Assembly: GCA_916048095.2 (NCBI GenBank)
Contig: OU696575.1
Span: 4,125,501-4,189,500, forward strand
Direction of reading: 5' to 3'
Length of the DNA: 64,000 nt
Source: Sacculina carcini
Taxonomy: Eukaryota > Arthropoda > Thecostraca > Sacculinidae
Shown here: positions 21,121 through 32,499 of the stretch, piece by piece
Layout: each line of letters begins with the position of its first letter
Numbering within the stretch: position 1 is the stretch's first letter
The notes under the pieces: generated by a model
The model's input: only the letters and a program-made list of their open reading frames with translations
Database searches by the model: none
What the model was told of the DNA's origin: nothing
Program-made: the position numbers and the translations under genes

Positions 21121-24100
21121 TAGAGTAGGAACAGTTGCTGCAAACTTAATCGTCGACACAGGGGCGGCGGTATCTATCGTACCCCCTTCCCTGGTGTCTT
21201 GTGTGCCACTGCAGCCCTGTGCAGTTAGAATTACATCGGCCAGTCTATCCGAGTGCACGGTGAGGTTAGGCTGAGCGTAAGCATTTGACATTTGCGGTGG
21301 AGCTTTGTATGGGGGTTTGTTGTTGCCGAGGTAGTGCAGCCTTTGTTGGGAGCCTTGAAAGACTTCCTTTCAGAATTTGGCTTGATAGTTGACTGTCGGC
21401 GTTGATGTCTCATAGACAGCGTCACTGGTGTTGCTGCGAAGTGTGTTGTAGCTGACACAACAACATGCGGAGTTGTCGTGAATGATCTGTCCCACCAACC
21501 GTCGCATGTGCGTTCTCTGTTAACACGGTACCCGTCATTGACGGCACCCTCTAGCGGAGAGCGTATTGTCAAGTAGCCTGTATGTGATGTCACTCATTCT
21601 ATAGATACCGGCAGCGCGACACCTACATGCGCATCACCACGTCGCTTCAATTCCGAGCGTCAACGAGCAGCCAAGCTGGCGTTCAATCAGCTGCTTCAAC
21701 AAGGAGTGATTAGACCGTCAAAGTCACCATGGTCCTCACGGTTGCATTTGGTAGCGAAAAACACGCCTGGAGAGTGGAGGGTGACCGGTGATTACCGTTC
21801 ACTGAATCTTCTCACAACGCCGGATCGCTACCCATTGCCTCACATCCAAGATTTGTCTGCTCGTATAGGAGGTAAAACTATTTTTAGCAAATTGGATTTG
21901 TTGTAGCATACTACAATATTTCCATGGCGCCACAAGACATCCAGAAAACAGCAGTAACAACGCCATTTGGCTTGTTTGAATACGTGTTTCTTCCTCTGGG
22001 TCTCCGCAACAGAGGTGCAACATTCCAGAGATTCATGGACGGAATATTTCGATCTCTTTCGTGTGTGTTCGTCTATTTAGATGATATTCTTGTATTCTCC
22101 GAAAAAGAACAACAGCATGCTGGCGATCTTAAGGTTGATTGTGCGCTGCTTCACCAGCACAAGTTACGTTTGGCGCTTGACAAGTGCGAGTTTTTTGTCG
22201 ACTCTGTGGAATTCTTGGGACATCATGTGAGTAGCGGCGGTATACAACCTCCAGCCAGCCGTCTTGCATAGTCACCCTACCCCAGCCACAAGATACCGTA
22301 GGTGTCCGGAGGTTTCTGGGCATGGCTGGTTTCTACCGGCAAATGATGCCAAAGTTCGCCGATGTGGTTTTCCCTCTGTCAGAGATGCTTCGACTGCAGC
22401 CACAGAAGGGGACCAGTGAGACAGTGGACCAGTGAACCCTGCAGTGGACCAGTGAGACAACGGAGGCCTTCGCAGCCGTGAAGCGGCTACTCTCAAATGC
22501 GTGCACTCTTGCCGGCTTGCATCCCACGTGTGGTAATTTTCACCTAGTTTCAGACTGTTCCGCGCGAGCAGCAGGTGATTGACGGCGTACCACATGTTAT
22601 AGCTTTCTTCAACAAAAAGCTGTCGCAACAGCAACAAAAGTACGCTACATTCGACAGAGAGTTGCTGGCAGCCTACCTGGCGGTGCTCCACTTCCGCCAC
22701 ATTATCCAGGGTGGTCGGATAATTCTATTCACCGACGACAAGCCGCTGGTTGGGGCGTTCAACAGCCAGAAACCTGCTAAACTGGATCGCCAACAGCGCC
22801 ACTTGTCGTTGCTTGCAAAATTTGTATCCGAAGTACAATATATCAGAGGAGCCGGCAATGTGGTAGCCGACTGCCTGTCCAGACCAGCCAGTAGTGCTGA
22901 GGTGGATGTTTGGGATTTGCCCGCGTTAGCGGCCGCCCAAGCCACCGATGCTGAAACGCAGAGTACCCGATCACGGCTGAAAGAATATAGAGTCAGTGGT
23001 GAGCACCCAATCCTTTGTGAAACTTCGCACAATCACCCAAGACCATTTGTTACAACACAATTGCGTCATAAGGTGTTTGACAACTTGCACAACATCTCGC
23101 ATCCTGGGATCAACGGCACGTTACGGTTGCTGAAGTCGCGCTACTACTGGCCATCATTAGATCGTGGTGTCAAATCGTGGGAGCGGTGCTGTATTAACTG
23201 TCAGCGGGCAAAGGTTCACCAGCACACGAAGCCTCCAGTCCAACAGTTTGTGAAGCCGCTGGCCGGTTCGAGACCGTCCATATAGATATCATCGGACCTC
23301 TGCCCGAGCAGGCATCGCTCTCAGGCTCTCTGCCGTTGCGCTATGTGTCAACGTGCATAGATCGAGCCACTCGCTGGATAGAAGCAGTTCCGCTGTGTGA
23401 CATTACAGCTGAATCTGTCGCTCGCTCCTTCTTTGAGACGTGGGTTGCCCGCTTTGGCGTGCCAATCCATGTTGTCACTGATAGAGGGAGACAATTTGAA
23501 AGCGAGCTGTTTCAACATCTGGCCCAATGCATAAGTTTCCACAAGCAACCACTGCGTATCACCCTCAAAGTAATGGCATGATTGGGCGACGCCATCGTGT
23601 GCTCAAGGCGTCCATCATGGCACGAGGTCAAGACTGTCTGGCCCAGCAGTTGAGCAGTTGAGCGTGACGCTCCTGCAGCTGTCCAGCAAGAGTTTGTGCG
23701 GGAACTAGCTCGACGAATGACAGAGCTGGATTTCCGACGTCTGTCTGAGTCATCACTTCATGGAAACAGCGCAGTTCATATACCAGCCGAATTGTCAACG
23801 TGCACACATGTCTGGGCCAGAATCGACCGGGTCCGTCGAGCCTTGGAAGCGCCCTATCATGGGCCCTTTCTTGTGGTGCGGCGCAGTCCAGACGTCTTCA
23901 CACTGCAGCTGCCATCTGGAGCTACGGAGACGGTGTCAATATCTCGGATAAAACCTACTCATCTGACGGTCGCGCCACCCTCCGCCGTTCAAAAGACGAC
24001 TATGCGCCGCCAGATACGCAAGACGCCGGTTGTGTCACCAGTTTCTGTAGACCAGCCGAATCAGTCCAGTGGAAAAGATGTGTCGACTGGTGCATCAAAA

Positions 24101-24169
24101 CCAGCTGCCACCAGTCGTTCTGGTCGGGTTGTCAGGTTTAAACGACACCCAGACTATTACTATTTCTGA
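21121..24169 (+). pseudogene. pol: Gypsy E pol, degraded
   Basis: Protease NLIVDTGAAVSIVPP near 21150. RT from about 21650 (LLQQGVIRPSKSPWSS, WRVTGDYRSLN, FSKLDLL), a stop and shift at 21904, then ATFQRFMDGIFRSL and catalytic VFVYLDDILVFSEK near 22070. RNase H near 22610-22900 (FDRELLAAYLAVLHFRH, FTDDKPLVGAF, GNVVADCLSRP). Integrase: zinc region HNISHPG and CCINCQRAK (23090-23210), YVSTCIDRATRWIE, VVTDRGRQFES, then loss of frame before the catalytic Glu. The C-terminal tail to 24169 ends PDYYYF. Several stops and shifts; no activity expected. Confidence 0.85.
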
Positions 24170-24190
24170 TAGCTTTTATTGCTTTGTTAT

Positions 24191-24423
24191 TGTTGTGTCT
24201 TTCATATAGTTGTGCTGGTTCTATGTGTGTATGAGTTGTGCTTTTACAACGTGTCAGTGTGTGCGTGTATGTCATGTGTATGCTTGTATGTCACTACGCC
24301 GCCAGTGACATGAGATCACTGCACTCTGTAATCGTCAGTATAGTTCAGTGCGGCCTTGTGTGACAGTGTAGCAGTGTTTGAGCTCAATAAAGCCCATGTC
24401 TGGTTGACGATAGCTTCGTTACA
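24191..24423 (+). repeat. 5' LTR of gypsy D
   Basis: 233 bp, TG to CA, with AATAAA near 24386. Matches 37921-38083 with few differences (tgtctttc against tgtgtttc; catgagatcac against cacgaggtcac). No TGG follows at once; the next bases are attaattaagc. Confidence 0.85.
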
Positions 24424-24499
24424 ATTAATTAAGCTCATTTCATCGTGGCTTCAGCAGTATTGTGACATTATTAACGGCTCCTCACGGAGAGCATCTCGC

Positions 24500-25497
24500 G
24501 CATTCTTTGTCCAGATAAGCTGACGGCCGATCCCAACTCTGATCACGCATAAAGAGAATATAAATACTAGAAGAAGACATTCGACAATTTTCTGGATGAA
24601 TGTGGCAGCAATGCGCCAGATAAACTACGATGTTTGACCAAGTACGTGTCTTCAAATGTCTACGAGATCATCGCTGAATGCGCTTCATTTGAAGCCGCCA
24701 TCGCTGCACTTGATACAGTCTACATCAAACAGAAGAACATAATTTTTGCTAGGCATTTATTGGCCGCTCATAAGAAACAGCACTCTGACAGTGTTGATGG
24801 CTTTTTCTCGTTTTTTCTCTGTCTACATCGTCTCAGCAAGGATTGTCAGCTATCGGCAGTTTCAGCCGAAGAATACCGGCTCGACTTGGTGCGCGACGCT
24901 TTTATCAACGGCCTGCAATCCGGAGTCATACGCCAGAGACTCTTGGAGCGTAGTACGCTGTCGCTCAACGAAGCGTATGATATCGCCAGGTCACTAGATA
25001 TGGTTCAACAGCATGCTGACTGCTATGCTCATGATTCACAAGTAATTGCAGCTGTAGAAGGTAACAGCTCAGTAAGTTTGAACGACAGTCAGCGTCCAGT
25101 TGGTGAAGACAAAGGGAATATTGCTGTTGTTCTTTCACCTAGAAAATGCTGGTTTTGTGGAGGTGCCCTTCATCGCAGAGCTCAATGTCCTGCTAGAAAC
25201 AGTGAATGTTCCAACTGCCACAAGATTGGTCATTGGGCTAAAGTGTGCCGCCTTAAAGCGAAGCCGAAAACAATCGCCGCTACCGCACACGGCTCTCTGT
25301 GCGCTGTTTCCTGTGTCACCGGTCTGTCTGCATCAATAATGTCAATCAATGTGGATGGTTTTCGGGCTACGGCACTGGTTGATTCGGCGAGCTCAGGAAG
25401 TTTTATCGACATATTTAGCCTCAAGGTATTCCCGTCTACTCGCACGATCACGCTTGCTTCTAAATCAACACAAGTGCATATTCGGGGATACTGTTAA
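24500..25497 (+). pseudogene. gag: Gypsy D gag and protease start
   Basis: From the ATG-like start at 24634 the frame reads TKYVSSNVYEIIAECASFE, then FARHLLAAHKKQHSDSV and FINGLQSGVIRQRLLE, a Gag capsid pattern; homologous residues (FDNFLDECGSNAPDKLRCL) extend upstream to about 24570, where earlier stops occur. Zinc knuckles CWFCGGALHRRAQC and CSNCHKIGHWAKVC lie near 25150-25240. The protease motif is ALVDSASSGSFI near 25375, with DSA in place of the usual D-S/T-G. A TAA at 25495-25497 ends the frame, but protease-like sequence (VILGLDFQQQHRSVKF) continues to the TTAA site at 25678. Confidence 0.8.
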
Positions 25498-25681
25498 GTC
25501 AAGCTGCTTATCAACGGAATAAAGTACAATAATACACGTCTGGAAGTTATGGATGATCTATGTGTGGATGTCATTCTTGGATTGGACTTCCAGCAGCAGC
25601 ACAGGTCAGTAAAGTTCCAATTTGAAGGCGATAAACCGGAATTGTGTGTTAATGCCGAAGAACCCGGTGCATGTTGCTTAA
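25498..25681 (+). pseudogene. Gypsy D protease tail up to the piggyBac site
   Basis: Plus-strand frame with MDDLCVDVILGLDFQQQHRS and FEGDKPELCVNAEE, the usual C-terminal stretch of a gypsy protease before RT. It is cut at the TTAA (25678-25681). After the matching TTAA at 35321 the D frame resumes in register, showing precise insertion. Confidence 0.75.
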
Positions 25682-25891
25682 CCCGGGAATTCCTAGATGT
25701 ACATATTTGTCTAGTTCACAAAAGACATGATTCAAAGACAAACTGTGTTACCAAGGCGTTTAGTATTGTTTTGCTTGAGTGAATTGGCAACCCTGGAATC
25801 CTGATGCGCATTCACGGCACTCTCCGTTCGTTTTTCTCAGTATTGCAGCTGTTTCCATACAGTGAATACCGTCCGTGCGCTCAACAAAAAA

Positions 25892-28041
25892 ATGACTTCC
25901 AGCGATCGGTGAGTAATTAGAAATCATGGTCATGTTTATTGATTTTTTTGTATGAATGCATTTGTTATAAATATGTCTTCCAAATTATATCGATATTTGA
26001 GTTCACATTCCAGTATCCTCTTGATTATACATGTTAACATACTGACTAGACATATATGTCTATCTAGGAATATCTGGGTACAAAATTTCGTGTTTCTTGT
26101 TTCAGTCGGTGGTTGACTGTGAATGATATACTGGATATCCTGGAGGTCGATGAGAATGATACGGAAAGTGTAGATGTTGTCATTCAGCCTCCGGAAGGTG
26201 ACTTGTCGGATGGCTATTCGGGTTCTGAGGACGAAAAAGAAAAGGATCCAGACCATTTTTCTGCTGCTGTTCTTCAAGCCCCAGCAGAAGTTTGGCATCC
26301 CCTTTCTGGCCATACCGACGAAGATTGTATTGCATCTGATATTGAAGACGATGAAACACCGACAACCTCATTTGGTGCAAGAAGTCAAGGGGGTATTAAT
26401 AAACGATGCAGACGTTCTCAATCAACACGCCGTGTGCAGGGGAGATATATTCCAACTTGGAAGAGAGCGCAGTCACTTCCTCCTCGCAATCCAAGACCAT
26501 TTCCTGAATTCAGCCACGACCGTTACATTGGAAAAACACCTCAGGAACTGTTCTTTCTCTTCTGGGATGATGCCTTTTTGAACTTCGTTTGCATAGAGTC
26601 GAACGAGTACTCCCTTAGAAACGGCAGGCCAAATATCAAGGTAAACTCTTTATCACACTCATAATTTGTAAGCTATCATTCTTCTGTAAGTGCCAAATCA
26701 TGTAATGTGCTGATGAAATTTACCATAAGACTAAGTGGACCACTATTTATGATATTCTTGTCCTTTTTCAGGTCTCTGTGGATGAAGTCAAGGTGTTTCT
26801 TGGAATCCTCCTTCTCTCGGGGTACGTGCCTCTGCCTTCATATCGCATGTACTGGCAATCATCTCCAAATACACACAATCCGTTGGTAGCTGGCGCGATG
26901 ACGAGAGACAGATTCGAAGCCATTAAAAACAACCTCCACTTTGCTCATGATCCCTGTGACAGTGACAGTTTCTGGAAGTTGCGCCCTCTTATGCGCCACC
27001 TCCAAGAGAGATGTATGGCGAACTTCGTAGCTAGAAGGAATGTTTCACATGACGAATCCATGATCAAATATTTTGGGAGGCATTCGCTAAAGCAAGCAAT
27101 AAGAACCAAACCAATTAGGTTCGGTTTCAAATCGTGGTGTCAAAACACTCCTGATGGCTACCTTTTCTCCTTTGACTTCTATCAAGGAAAAAGCATTGCG
27201 GAGAACGCTGCAACACATGTCAAGGTCTGGAGCCTCTGTTCTGGACCTTCTGGAGAACATGAGACCCGACTTCAAGGAATTACCATTCAATTTCTATGTC
27301 GACAACTACTTCACTTCCATGCAGTTGTTGAAGGAAATGACTTGTCGGGGGTATGACCTGACTGGGACAATTCGGGCAAACCGTATTCCAGGAGCCCCTC
27401 CACTGACTGGGATAGATGCGTTCAAGAAAAAGTATCGTGGGAGCACGAAAGTGGTAACCTCTCACAATGTTATCCTTACCAGATGGAAGGACAATTCGGC
27501 CGTGACCCTGGCATCTACCAGTTACGGCGATAAACCTGTAAAACCTGTTCGAAGGTATTCCCGAACTGACAGAAAGCACGTGAATGTCTCCCGACCCCAC
27601 GTTGTCGCTAAATATAATAAGTGTATGGGAGGAACCGACCGCATGGACCAGCACATCAATCATGCAAGAGTGAGTGTAGGAGGAAAGAAGCGGTGGTGGA
27701 GCCCGTTCACATGGTTGTTGGATGTCAGCGCCCAAAACGCGTGGAGATTGCACATTGGTGCGGGAGGAAGACAAACGCAAGTTGCTTTCAGGAGAGACAT
27801 TGCTGTTTCGATTTTGACGAATGCTGCCTCGAAACGGAACTCACGGACAGTTAATCGGCGAGTTGGTACTCCTGCTGCTAATGAACTCCGTTATGACAAC
27901 ATAGGTCATCTGGTCAGGAAAGCTGCAGAGAACAGGCGTGGGACATGTCGCTGTTGTCATATCTCGAGAGTGAGTTACATCTGCGTCAAATGCGAGGTTT
28001 TCCTTTGCATTGAGTGTTTTATTCAGTACCACACACGATAA
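25892..28041 (+). pseudogene. piggyBac transposase, three exons, one frameshift
   Basis: Exon 1 25892-25908 (MTSSD plus split Arg), intron 25909-26105 (GTGAGT to TTTCAG), exon 2 26106-26640 (RWLTVNDILDILEVDEND; acidic N-terminal region), intron 26641-26771 (GTAAAC to TTTTTCAG ending 26771), exon 3 from 26772 (VSVDEVKVFLGILLLSGY). Register is kept across both introns. A one-base frameshift near 27215-27235 separates the first catalytic Asp (SHDESMIKYFGR) from the second (NFYVDNYFTS) and third (YNKCMGGTDRMDQ). The C-terminus has a Cys/His-rich domain (CRCCHISRVSYICVKC, LCIEC) as in other piggyBac transposases, which use it to bind the ends. Cut-and-paste at TTAA is the known role. All three catalytic Asp are present, so only the frameshift inactivates it. 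Confidence 0.9.
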
Positions 28042-28296
28042 GCCAGGCTCGATCAACGCCACCTAGATACAGGCCCTTTCACGAAAGTATGACGTCATCG
28101 TCACGTCACACTGTGCGGACAAGTTTTTCAACTGTCATCATGGCAGTTGCATGTTAGTTTTTGATTGACAGTGGTGGTGACCGGATGTGTTAGTCTGGCG
28201 TCGTGAGTGTGTTGTGAGTGTGACCTTGACTGTGATGAGTCATTCATTCTGCAGTGAATGAATGGTAGCTCTTACAAGCGCAAGCGCGGAGTAAGC

Positions 28297-28334
<38 letters not shown>

Positions 28335-28355
28335 GTGATTGTTTGTCAACCCGAA

Positions 28356-29564
28356 ATGTCATCAGATACACCTGCTACTGGGAACAACGAGCCGCCCATC
28401 GCGAGTTTCAACACCGCACGGCTTGCTTCACCAAAACCAGGTGTGACATGCAATATTTGTGATGACACTGTCGAACGTTTGGCGATTGAGTGTTTTGCAT
28501 GCAACAAGCTGCATCATATCAGTTGTACTGGTCTACCGATGTACTCTGTGGTGACTTACTTTACATCTCGAGTGCAATATACTTGTCCAACATGCGTAGA
28601 GAATAAGCACGCTGACTATGCAGCAATAAAGTCATGGATTGAACCACAGCACGCGTCAGCTGATTCACGCCGCAAAACGCCGAGTCTAGATGACATCGTT
28701 TCTCGACTGGACGAGGTAATGACCCGTGTGGATCAGGTAGCTACTGCCACAGCGAGTTCAGTTACATCTATGCATTCCGCTGCAACACCGCCTTCCCACG
28801 CTCAAATAGCTATTTCGACCGCCGAAGCAAAAACATCCGACTACAACGTAGTTGTGAAATCTAAACAAGACACTCCAGTGGACAGAAAGTTCATTGCAGA
28901 AACTTTGAAAGATGTTCCCATCATCAGAATGACCAACACACGTAGCGGAGATTTGCGGGTGACGTTACCAGACTCGCGGGCTGCTGACAGCGTTGTCACG
29001 ATGCTGCAGTCTGCCAACACTCATACTGCATCTATGCTGCCCAAACTGATGCCAAAACTTACCGTCACACAAGTAGAAAAGGACATACCAGACCAGGAGA
29101 TCGTTGATTATATCAAATTGAAAAATCCTACCATCGCTCCGTTGATCAATAATCCGAACCACTTTCGAGTGCTTTTCTCGAAGATGGTCAATGAACACAG
29201 CAAACAGGTAGTAATCACTACTACTCCAGCTATACGAAACGCTGTTATGGCCACAGGCTATTTGTATATCAATACAACTCGGTGCCGGGTCTACGATAGA
29301 TATTGGGTACTCAGATGTACAAAATGTCAAGCATTCGGCCACAAAACAAGAGATTGTCAGAAACATGATGTTGTGTGTGGGTATTGCTCGGAAGCACACA
29401 AGACCACCGAGTGCACGCGTAACGGTGAGGTCAAGTGCGCCAATTGTTCGTTGACTAAACGCTTCGAAACGGCGCACGCTGCGTTCTCCACAAACTGTCC
29501 CTGTTTCCAGGCCGCCAAAAACCGCATTATGCAGCAAACTCTCAACGAATCTCCAAAAAAGTGA
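28356..29564 (+). CDS. LINE F ORF1: PHD-finger and CCHC RNA-binding protein
   Basis: About 402 residues from ATG 28356 (MSSDTPATGNNEPP); the upstream (TG)n is in the same open frame but is Cys-Val repeat and rejected as coding. PHD finger near residues 29-82 (CNICDDTVERLAIECFACNK, HHISC, CPTC). A central region, YNVVVKSKQD to PKLTVTQVEKDIP and YIKLKNPTIAPL, resembles that of LINE C ORF1. Zinc clusters CTKCQAFGHKTRDC, CGYCSEAHKTTEC and C-x2-C follow, ending SPKK and TGA. The last two codons plus the preceding base read A AAA AAG, directly before the stop, and ORF2 lies in the -1 frame. Confidence 0.9.
   Translation: MSSDTPATGNNEPPIASFNTARLASPKPGVTCNICDDTVERLAIECFACNKLHHISCTGLPMYSVVTYFTSRVQYTCPTCVENKHADYAAIKSWIEPQHASADSRRKTPSLDDIVSRLDEVMTRVDQVATATASSVTSMHSAATPPSHAQIAISTAEAKTSDYNVVVKSKQDTPVDRKFIAETLKDVPIIRMTNTRSGDLRVTLPDSRAADSVVTMLQSANTHTASMLPKLMPKLTVTQVEKDIPDQEIVDYIKLKNPTIAPLINNPNHFRVLFSKMVNEHSKQVVITTTPAIRNAVMATGYLYINTTRCRVYDRYWVLRCTKCQAFGHKTRDCQKHDVVCGYCSEAHKTTECTRNGEVKCANCSLTKRFETAHAAFSTNCPCFQAAKNRIMQQTLNESPKK
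29555..29561 (+). promoter_or_regulatory. Putative -1 frameshift heptamer A AAA AAG at ORF1/ORF2 junction of LINE F
   Basis: In ORF1 register the bases are A AAA AAG followed at once by TGA (29562-29564). A -1 slip gives GTG AGT GAT, the first codons of the ORF2 frame. ORF2 has no ATG before its endonuclease domain, so some recoding or coupled reinitiation is needed. Confidence 0.55.
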
Positions 29565-32344
29565 GTGATGTTTCGCGTGATCATTTCGACTCAAAAACAC
29601 ATTTCACCGTCGCTCAATTAAATATACAGTCATTGAAAGGTAAATTACCAGATCTACGAATTGACACTGCCTCTGAATACGACTTCGATGTCCTGCTCTT
29701 GAGCGAAACTTGGTTAAACGAACATACACCTTCTAGATTTCTTAGCATACCAAACTACTGTTTACTTCGACGCGATCGACCGACAGCATCACTCAGAGCA
29801 GAGGGATACGGCGGTGTCGCAATTTATGTAAAGAACAAATTCAGCAGCGAAGTGATCAACACGACTAGCAGCGAAAACAGTAATATTGAACTGTTGTGCG
29901 TAAAGGTAGCGGTGCAAAAATCTGTTACACTAATACTTGTGAATGTTTACCGTCCACCAGATTACACAGCAGCACAAGTCAACGAGGACCTCAGCGACCT
30001 AGAAGAGCGACTACAGCAGATAACTGTTCTACACCCTAAGTCGAAAGTGGTTTTCTGCGGTGATTTAAACTGTTGTGTACTTAAACAAGGCAATGACACA
30101 CCTGGTCGAAAACTAATGTCAGTCCTAGAAGCGTACAACTTACATGTATGTAACACGACATACCCAACGTACCGACCTGCTAGCACATTGCTGGACATCG
30201 TAGCCTTGAGCGATACCAATTCCATCATCGACACCAACATCATTCGTTGTCATTACGGCACGCCGCATGACTGGACGATTGTGAAATGCCAGTTTAGACA
30301 CGAACCAACGAACGAATTATTCACTACACGCAAACGAACTTACCAATACATCAATCCACGAACTCTTAATAATTACGTACGAAATGCTGATTGGACCCCC
30401 GTGTATTCATCTCAGTCGATTCATACTAAGTACAGTCACTTCGTGGAACGATTGATCGGAGTACTAGATGTTTGCTGTCCTTATCGAACCACCCGGATCC
30501 GTAACACCGACCGGAAACCACTACCCGCGCATATACGACAACTTTACTACGAACGGAAACAAGCACTACGCAACAATAGCAGAGATCGCTACAAACAACT
30601 GAACGCCGCTTGTAGATCAGCCATACGTCGATACAACCGCAGCAAAATCACTGAAAAAATGGAGAACAAGCCATTCAGCAAAATATGGAAAGAATGTAAG
30701 ATGATTGTGGGCCGTAAACAGAATCAGGCTCAGTGTACATTGAATGCTGACGATTTAAACGACCAGTACATCTCTGTTGGTATACAAACATCGAACCAGA
30801 TACCACCTCCGATACGACCCGTTGGTAACCGCTTACCGCGTGTCAATACAGGACGACTCGAATTACGACCGATTACTATGGAAGAACTGGCGACCATCGT
30901 ACGAAAAATGAAGACGACCACTAGCGAAGATGCCGATGGACTAAGCATAAAGATAATTCAGATGTGTTTTGATGGAATGTGTCATATTTTACTAGATATT
31001 ATCAATACGAGCATCATCACCAACCAGATACCTCAACGAATGAAGCACGCAATCATTATACCAGTTCCAAAAAACAGCAAGAACAACAATAAAGACACCA
31101 GACCCATATCGATCTTACCACCTGTCATGAAAATTCTGGAAAAGGTCGTGCAAACACAGCTCGTACATTACCTAGAGTCCAACCATCTGATAAGCGAAGC
31201 TCACCATGGCTACCGCAGGGGTTACTCGTGCGAAACTGCATTATCCGTTATCACCGATACAATCTACGCTGCGATGGACAAAAGAGAGGCTACGATACTA
31301 GTATCAGTAGACCTTTCTAAATGCTTTGATATTGTGCACCACGACATCCTTCTCACTAAGATGGAAACACTCAACATTGACTCGAGCTGGTTCGCAAACT
31401 ATCTGTCAGACCATTCACAACAGGTGCGAATAAGACATCCAGACAGTCGACTCACATTTTCCGATATAAAAACAACTACCGAAAAATTATCTATCTTCCA
31501 GGGCGGTAGTCTCAGCTGTGCTTTATTTCTCATATACGCTAACGACTTATCATGCTATTTTCCAGACGACGAGAGCAGATTTCAGTTAGTGCAATACGCC
31601 GATGACACGAACATTATGATAACGACAACGAAATATAACCTGCATCACACCATCCGACAGTTAGAGCACCAACTTGAAGAATTGGCTGATTATTACCGAA
31701 CGAACAGAATGAAGATTAACCCTGACAAAACCCAACTTGCAGTTTTTGGAACAAAGTACTTGCTGAACGGGTATCCTGAAATAAGCATAGTTTTCAATGG
31801 AAATATAATACAACAGCAAACATCAATGAAAGTATTGGGCATGCACCTTGACAAGCACCTACAGTTCAACCAACACATAGACCAACTAGTGAGAAAATCT
31901 ACTGGCATTTTGTTATGCATCAACCATGCGAAGTCGAGTCTGCCTGAATTCACACACCGCACCATGATCAACGCATTCATACTATCGATACTGTCATTTT
32001 GTAGTACGGTGTATGGAACAGCCGGAATCACGCAGCTTCGACGACTACAACGGATATTGAATTTTTGCGCCCGAATCCTATCTAACAAGAGGAAATACGA
32101 CCACATTTCATCAGCATACGAATTACTACAATTGCCGACCATTGAACAACTCATCACGAACAATAGAAAACGACTTCTATCTATGATCTTCAAAACGCAG
32201 CGACCAGCACAGCTATACCGTACAATCCAAATACGCAATCTCCAGTCGAATATCCTACGTCATACGAACACAATATCAATTCCGAGGACGAATACTGATG
32301 CGGGACACAGAAGACTTAATTATTTTGCCTCGAAACTCTTTTGA
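29561..32344 (+). CDS. LINE F ORF2: APE endonuclease and reverse transcriptase
   Basis: Open for 927 codons with no stop. Endonuclease near residues 15-240: VAQLNIQSLKG, LLLSETWLNE, VNVYRPPDY, VVFCGDLNCC, TLLDIVALS; the site that is usually SDH reads PHDW (about residue 231). RT near residues 470-720: DTRPISILPPVMKILEKV, HHGYRRGYSCETAL, VSVDLSKCFDIVHH, FQGGSLSCALFLIY and catalytic QYADDTNIM (about 31595), then the thumb KINPDKTQLAVFG and KVLGMHLDKHLQF. The C-terminal region has RRLQRILNFCARIL. Role: target-primed reverse transcription. Length is normal for CR1-like ORF2. It has no early in-frame ATG. Confidence 0.9.
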   Translation: MSDVSRDHFDSKTHFTVAQLNIQSLKGKLPDLRIDTASEYDFDVLLLSETWLNEHTPSRFLSIPNYCLLRRDRPTASLRAEGYGGVAIYVKNKFSSEVINTTSSENSNIELLCVKVAVQKSVTLILVNVYRPPDYTAAQVNEDLSDLEERLQQITVLHPKSKVVFCGDLNCCVLKQGNDTPGRKLMSVLEAYNLHVCNTTYPTYRPASTLLDIVALSDTNSIIDTNIIRCHYGTPHDWTIVKCQFRHEPTNELFTTRKRTYQYINPRTLNNYVRNADWTPVYSSQSIHTKYSHFVERLIGVLDVCCPYRTTRIRNTDRKPLPAHIRQLYYERKQALRNNSRDRYKQLNAACRSAIRRYNRSKITEKMENKPFSKIWKECKMIVGRKQNQAQCTLNADDLNDQYISVGIQTSNQIPPPIRPVGNRLPRVNTGRLELRPITMEELATIVRKMKTTTSEDADGLSIKIIQMCFDGMCHILLDIINTSIITNQIPQRMKHAIIIPVPKNSKNNNKDTRPISILPPVMKILEKVVQTQLVHYLESNHLISEAHHGYRRGYSCETALSVITDTIYAAMDKREATILVSVDLSKCFDIVHHDILLTKMETLNIDSSWFANYLSDHSQQVRIRHPDSRLTFSDIKTTTEKLSIFQGGSLSCALFLIYANDLSCYFPDDESRFQLVQYADDTNIMITTTKYNLHHTIRQLEHQLEELADYYRTNRMKINPDKTQLAVFGTKYLLNGYPEISIVFNGNIIQQQTSMKVLGMHLDKHLQFNQHIDQLVRKSTGILLCINHAKSSLPEFTHRTMINAFILSILSFCSTVYGTAGITQLRRLQRILNFCARILSNKRKYDHISSAYELLQLPTIEQLITNNRKRLLSMIFKTQRPAQLYRTIQIRNLQSNILRHTNTISIPRTNTDAGHRRLNYFASKLF

Positions 32345-32499
32345 AAATTGCTTCCTATCTGTCTATAAATTTGTGTCTCTTCTTTTCTTTCTTTTTTTTT
32401 ATTCTTTTTTTTGTGTGTGTTGATTATTGCAATGAAAAGCGCCTATTATGTTGCGATTGCAATAAATGCTATTATTATTATTATTATTATTATTATTAG

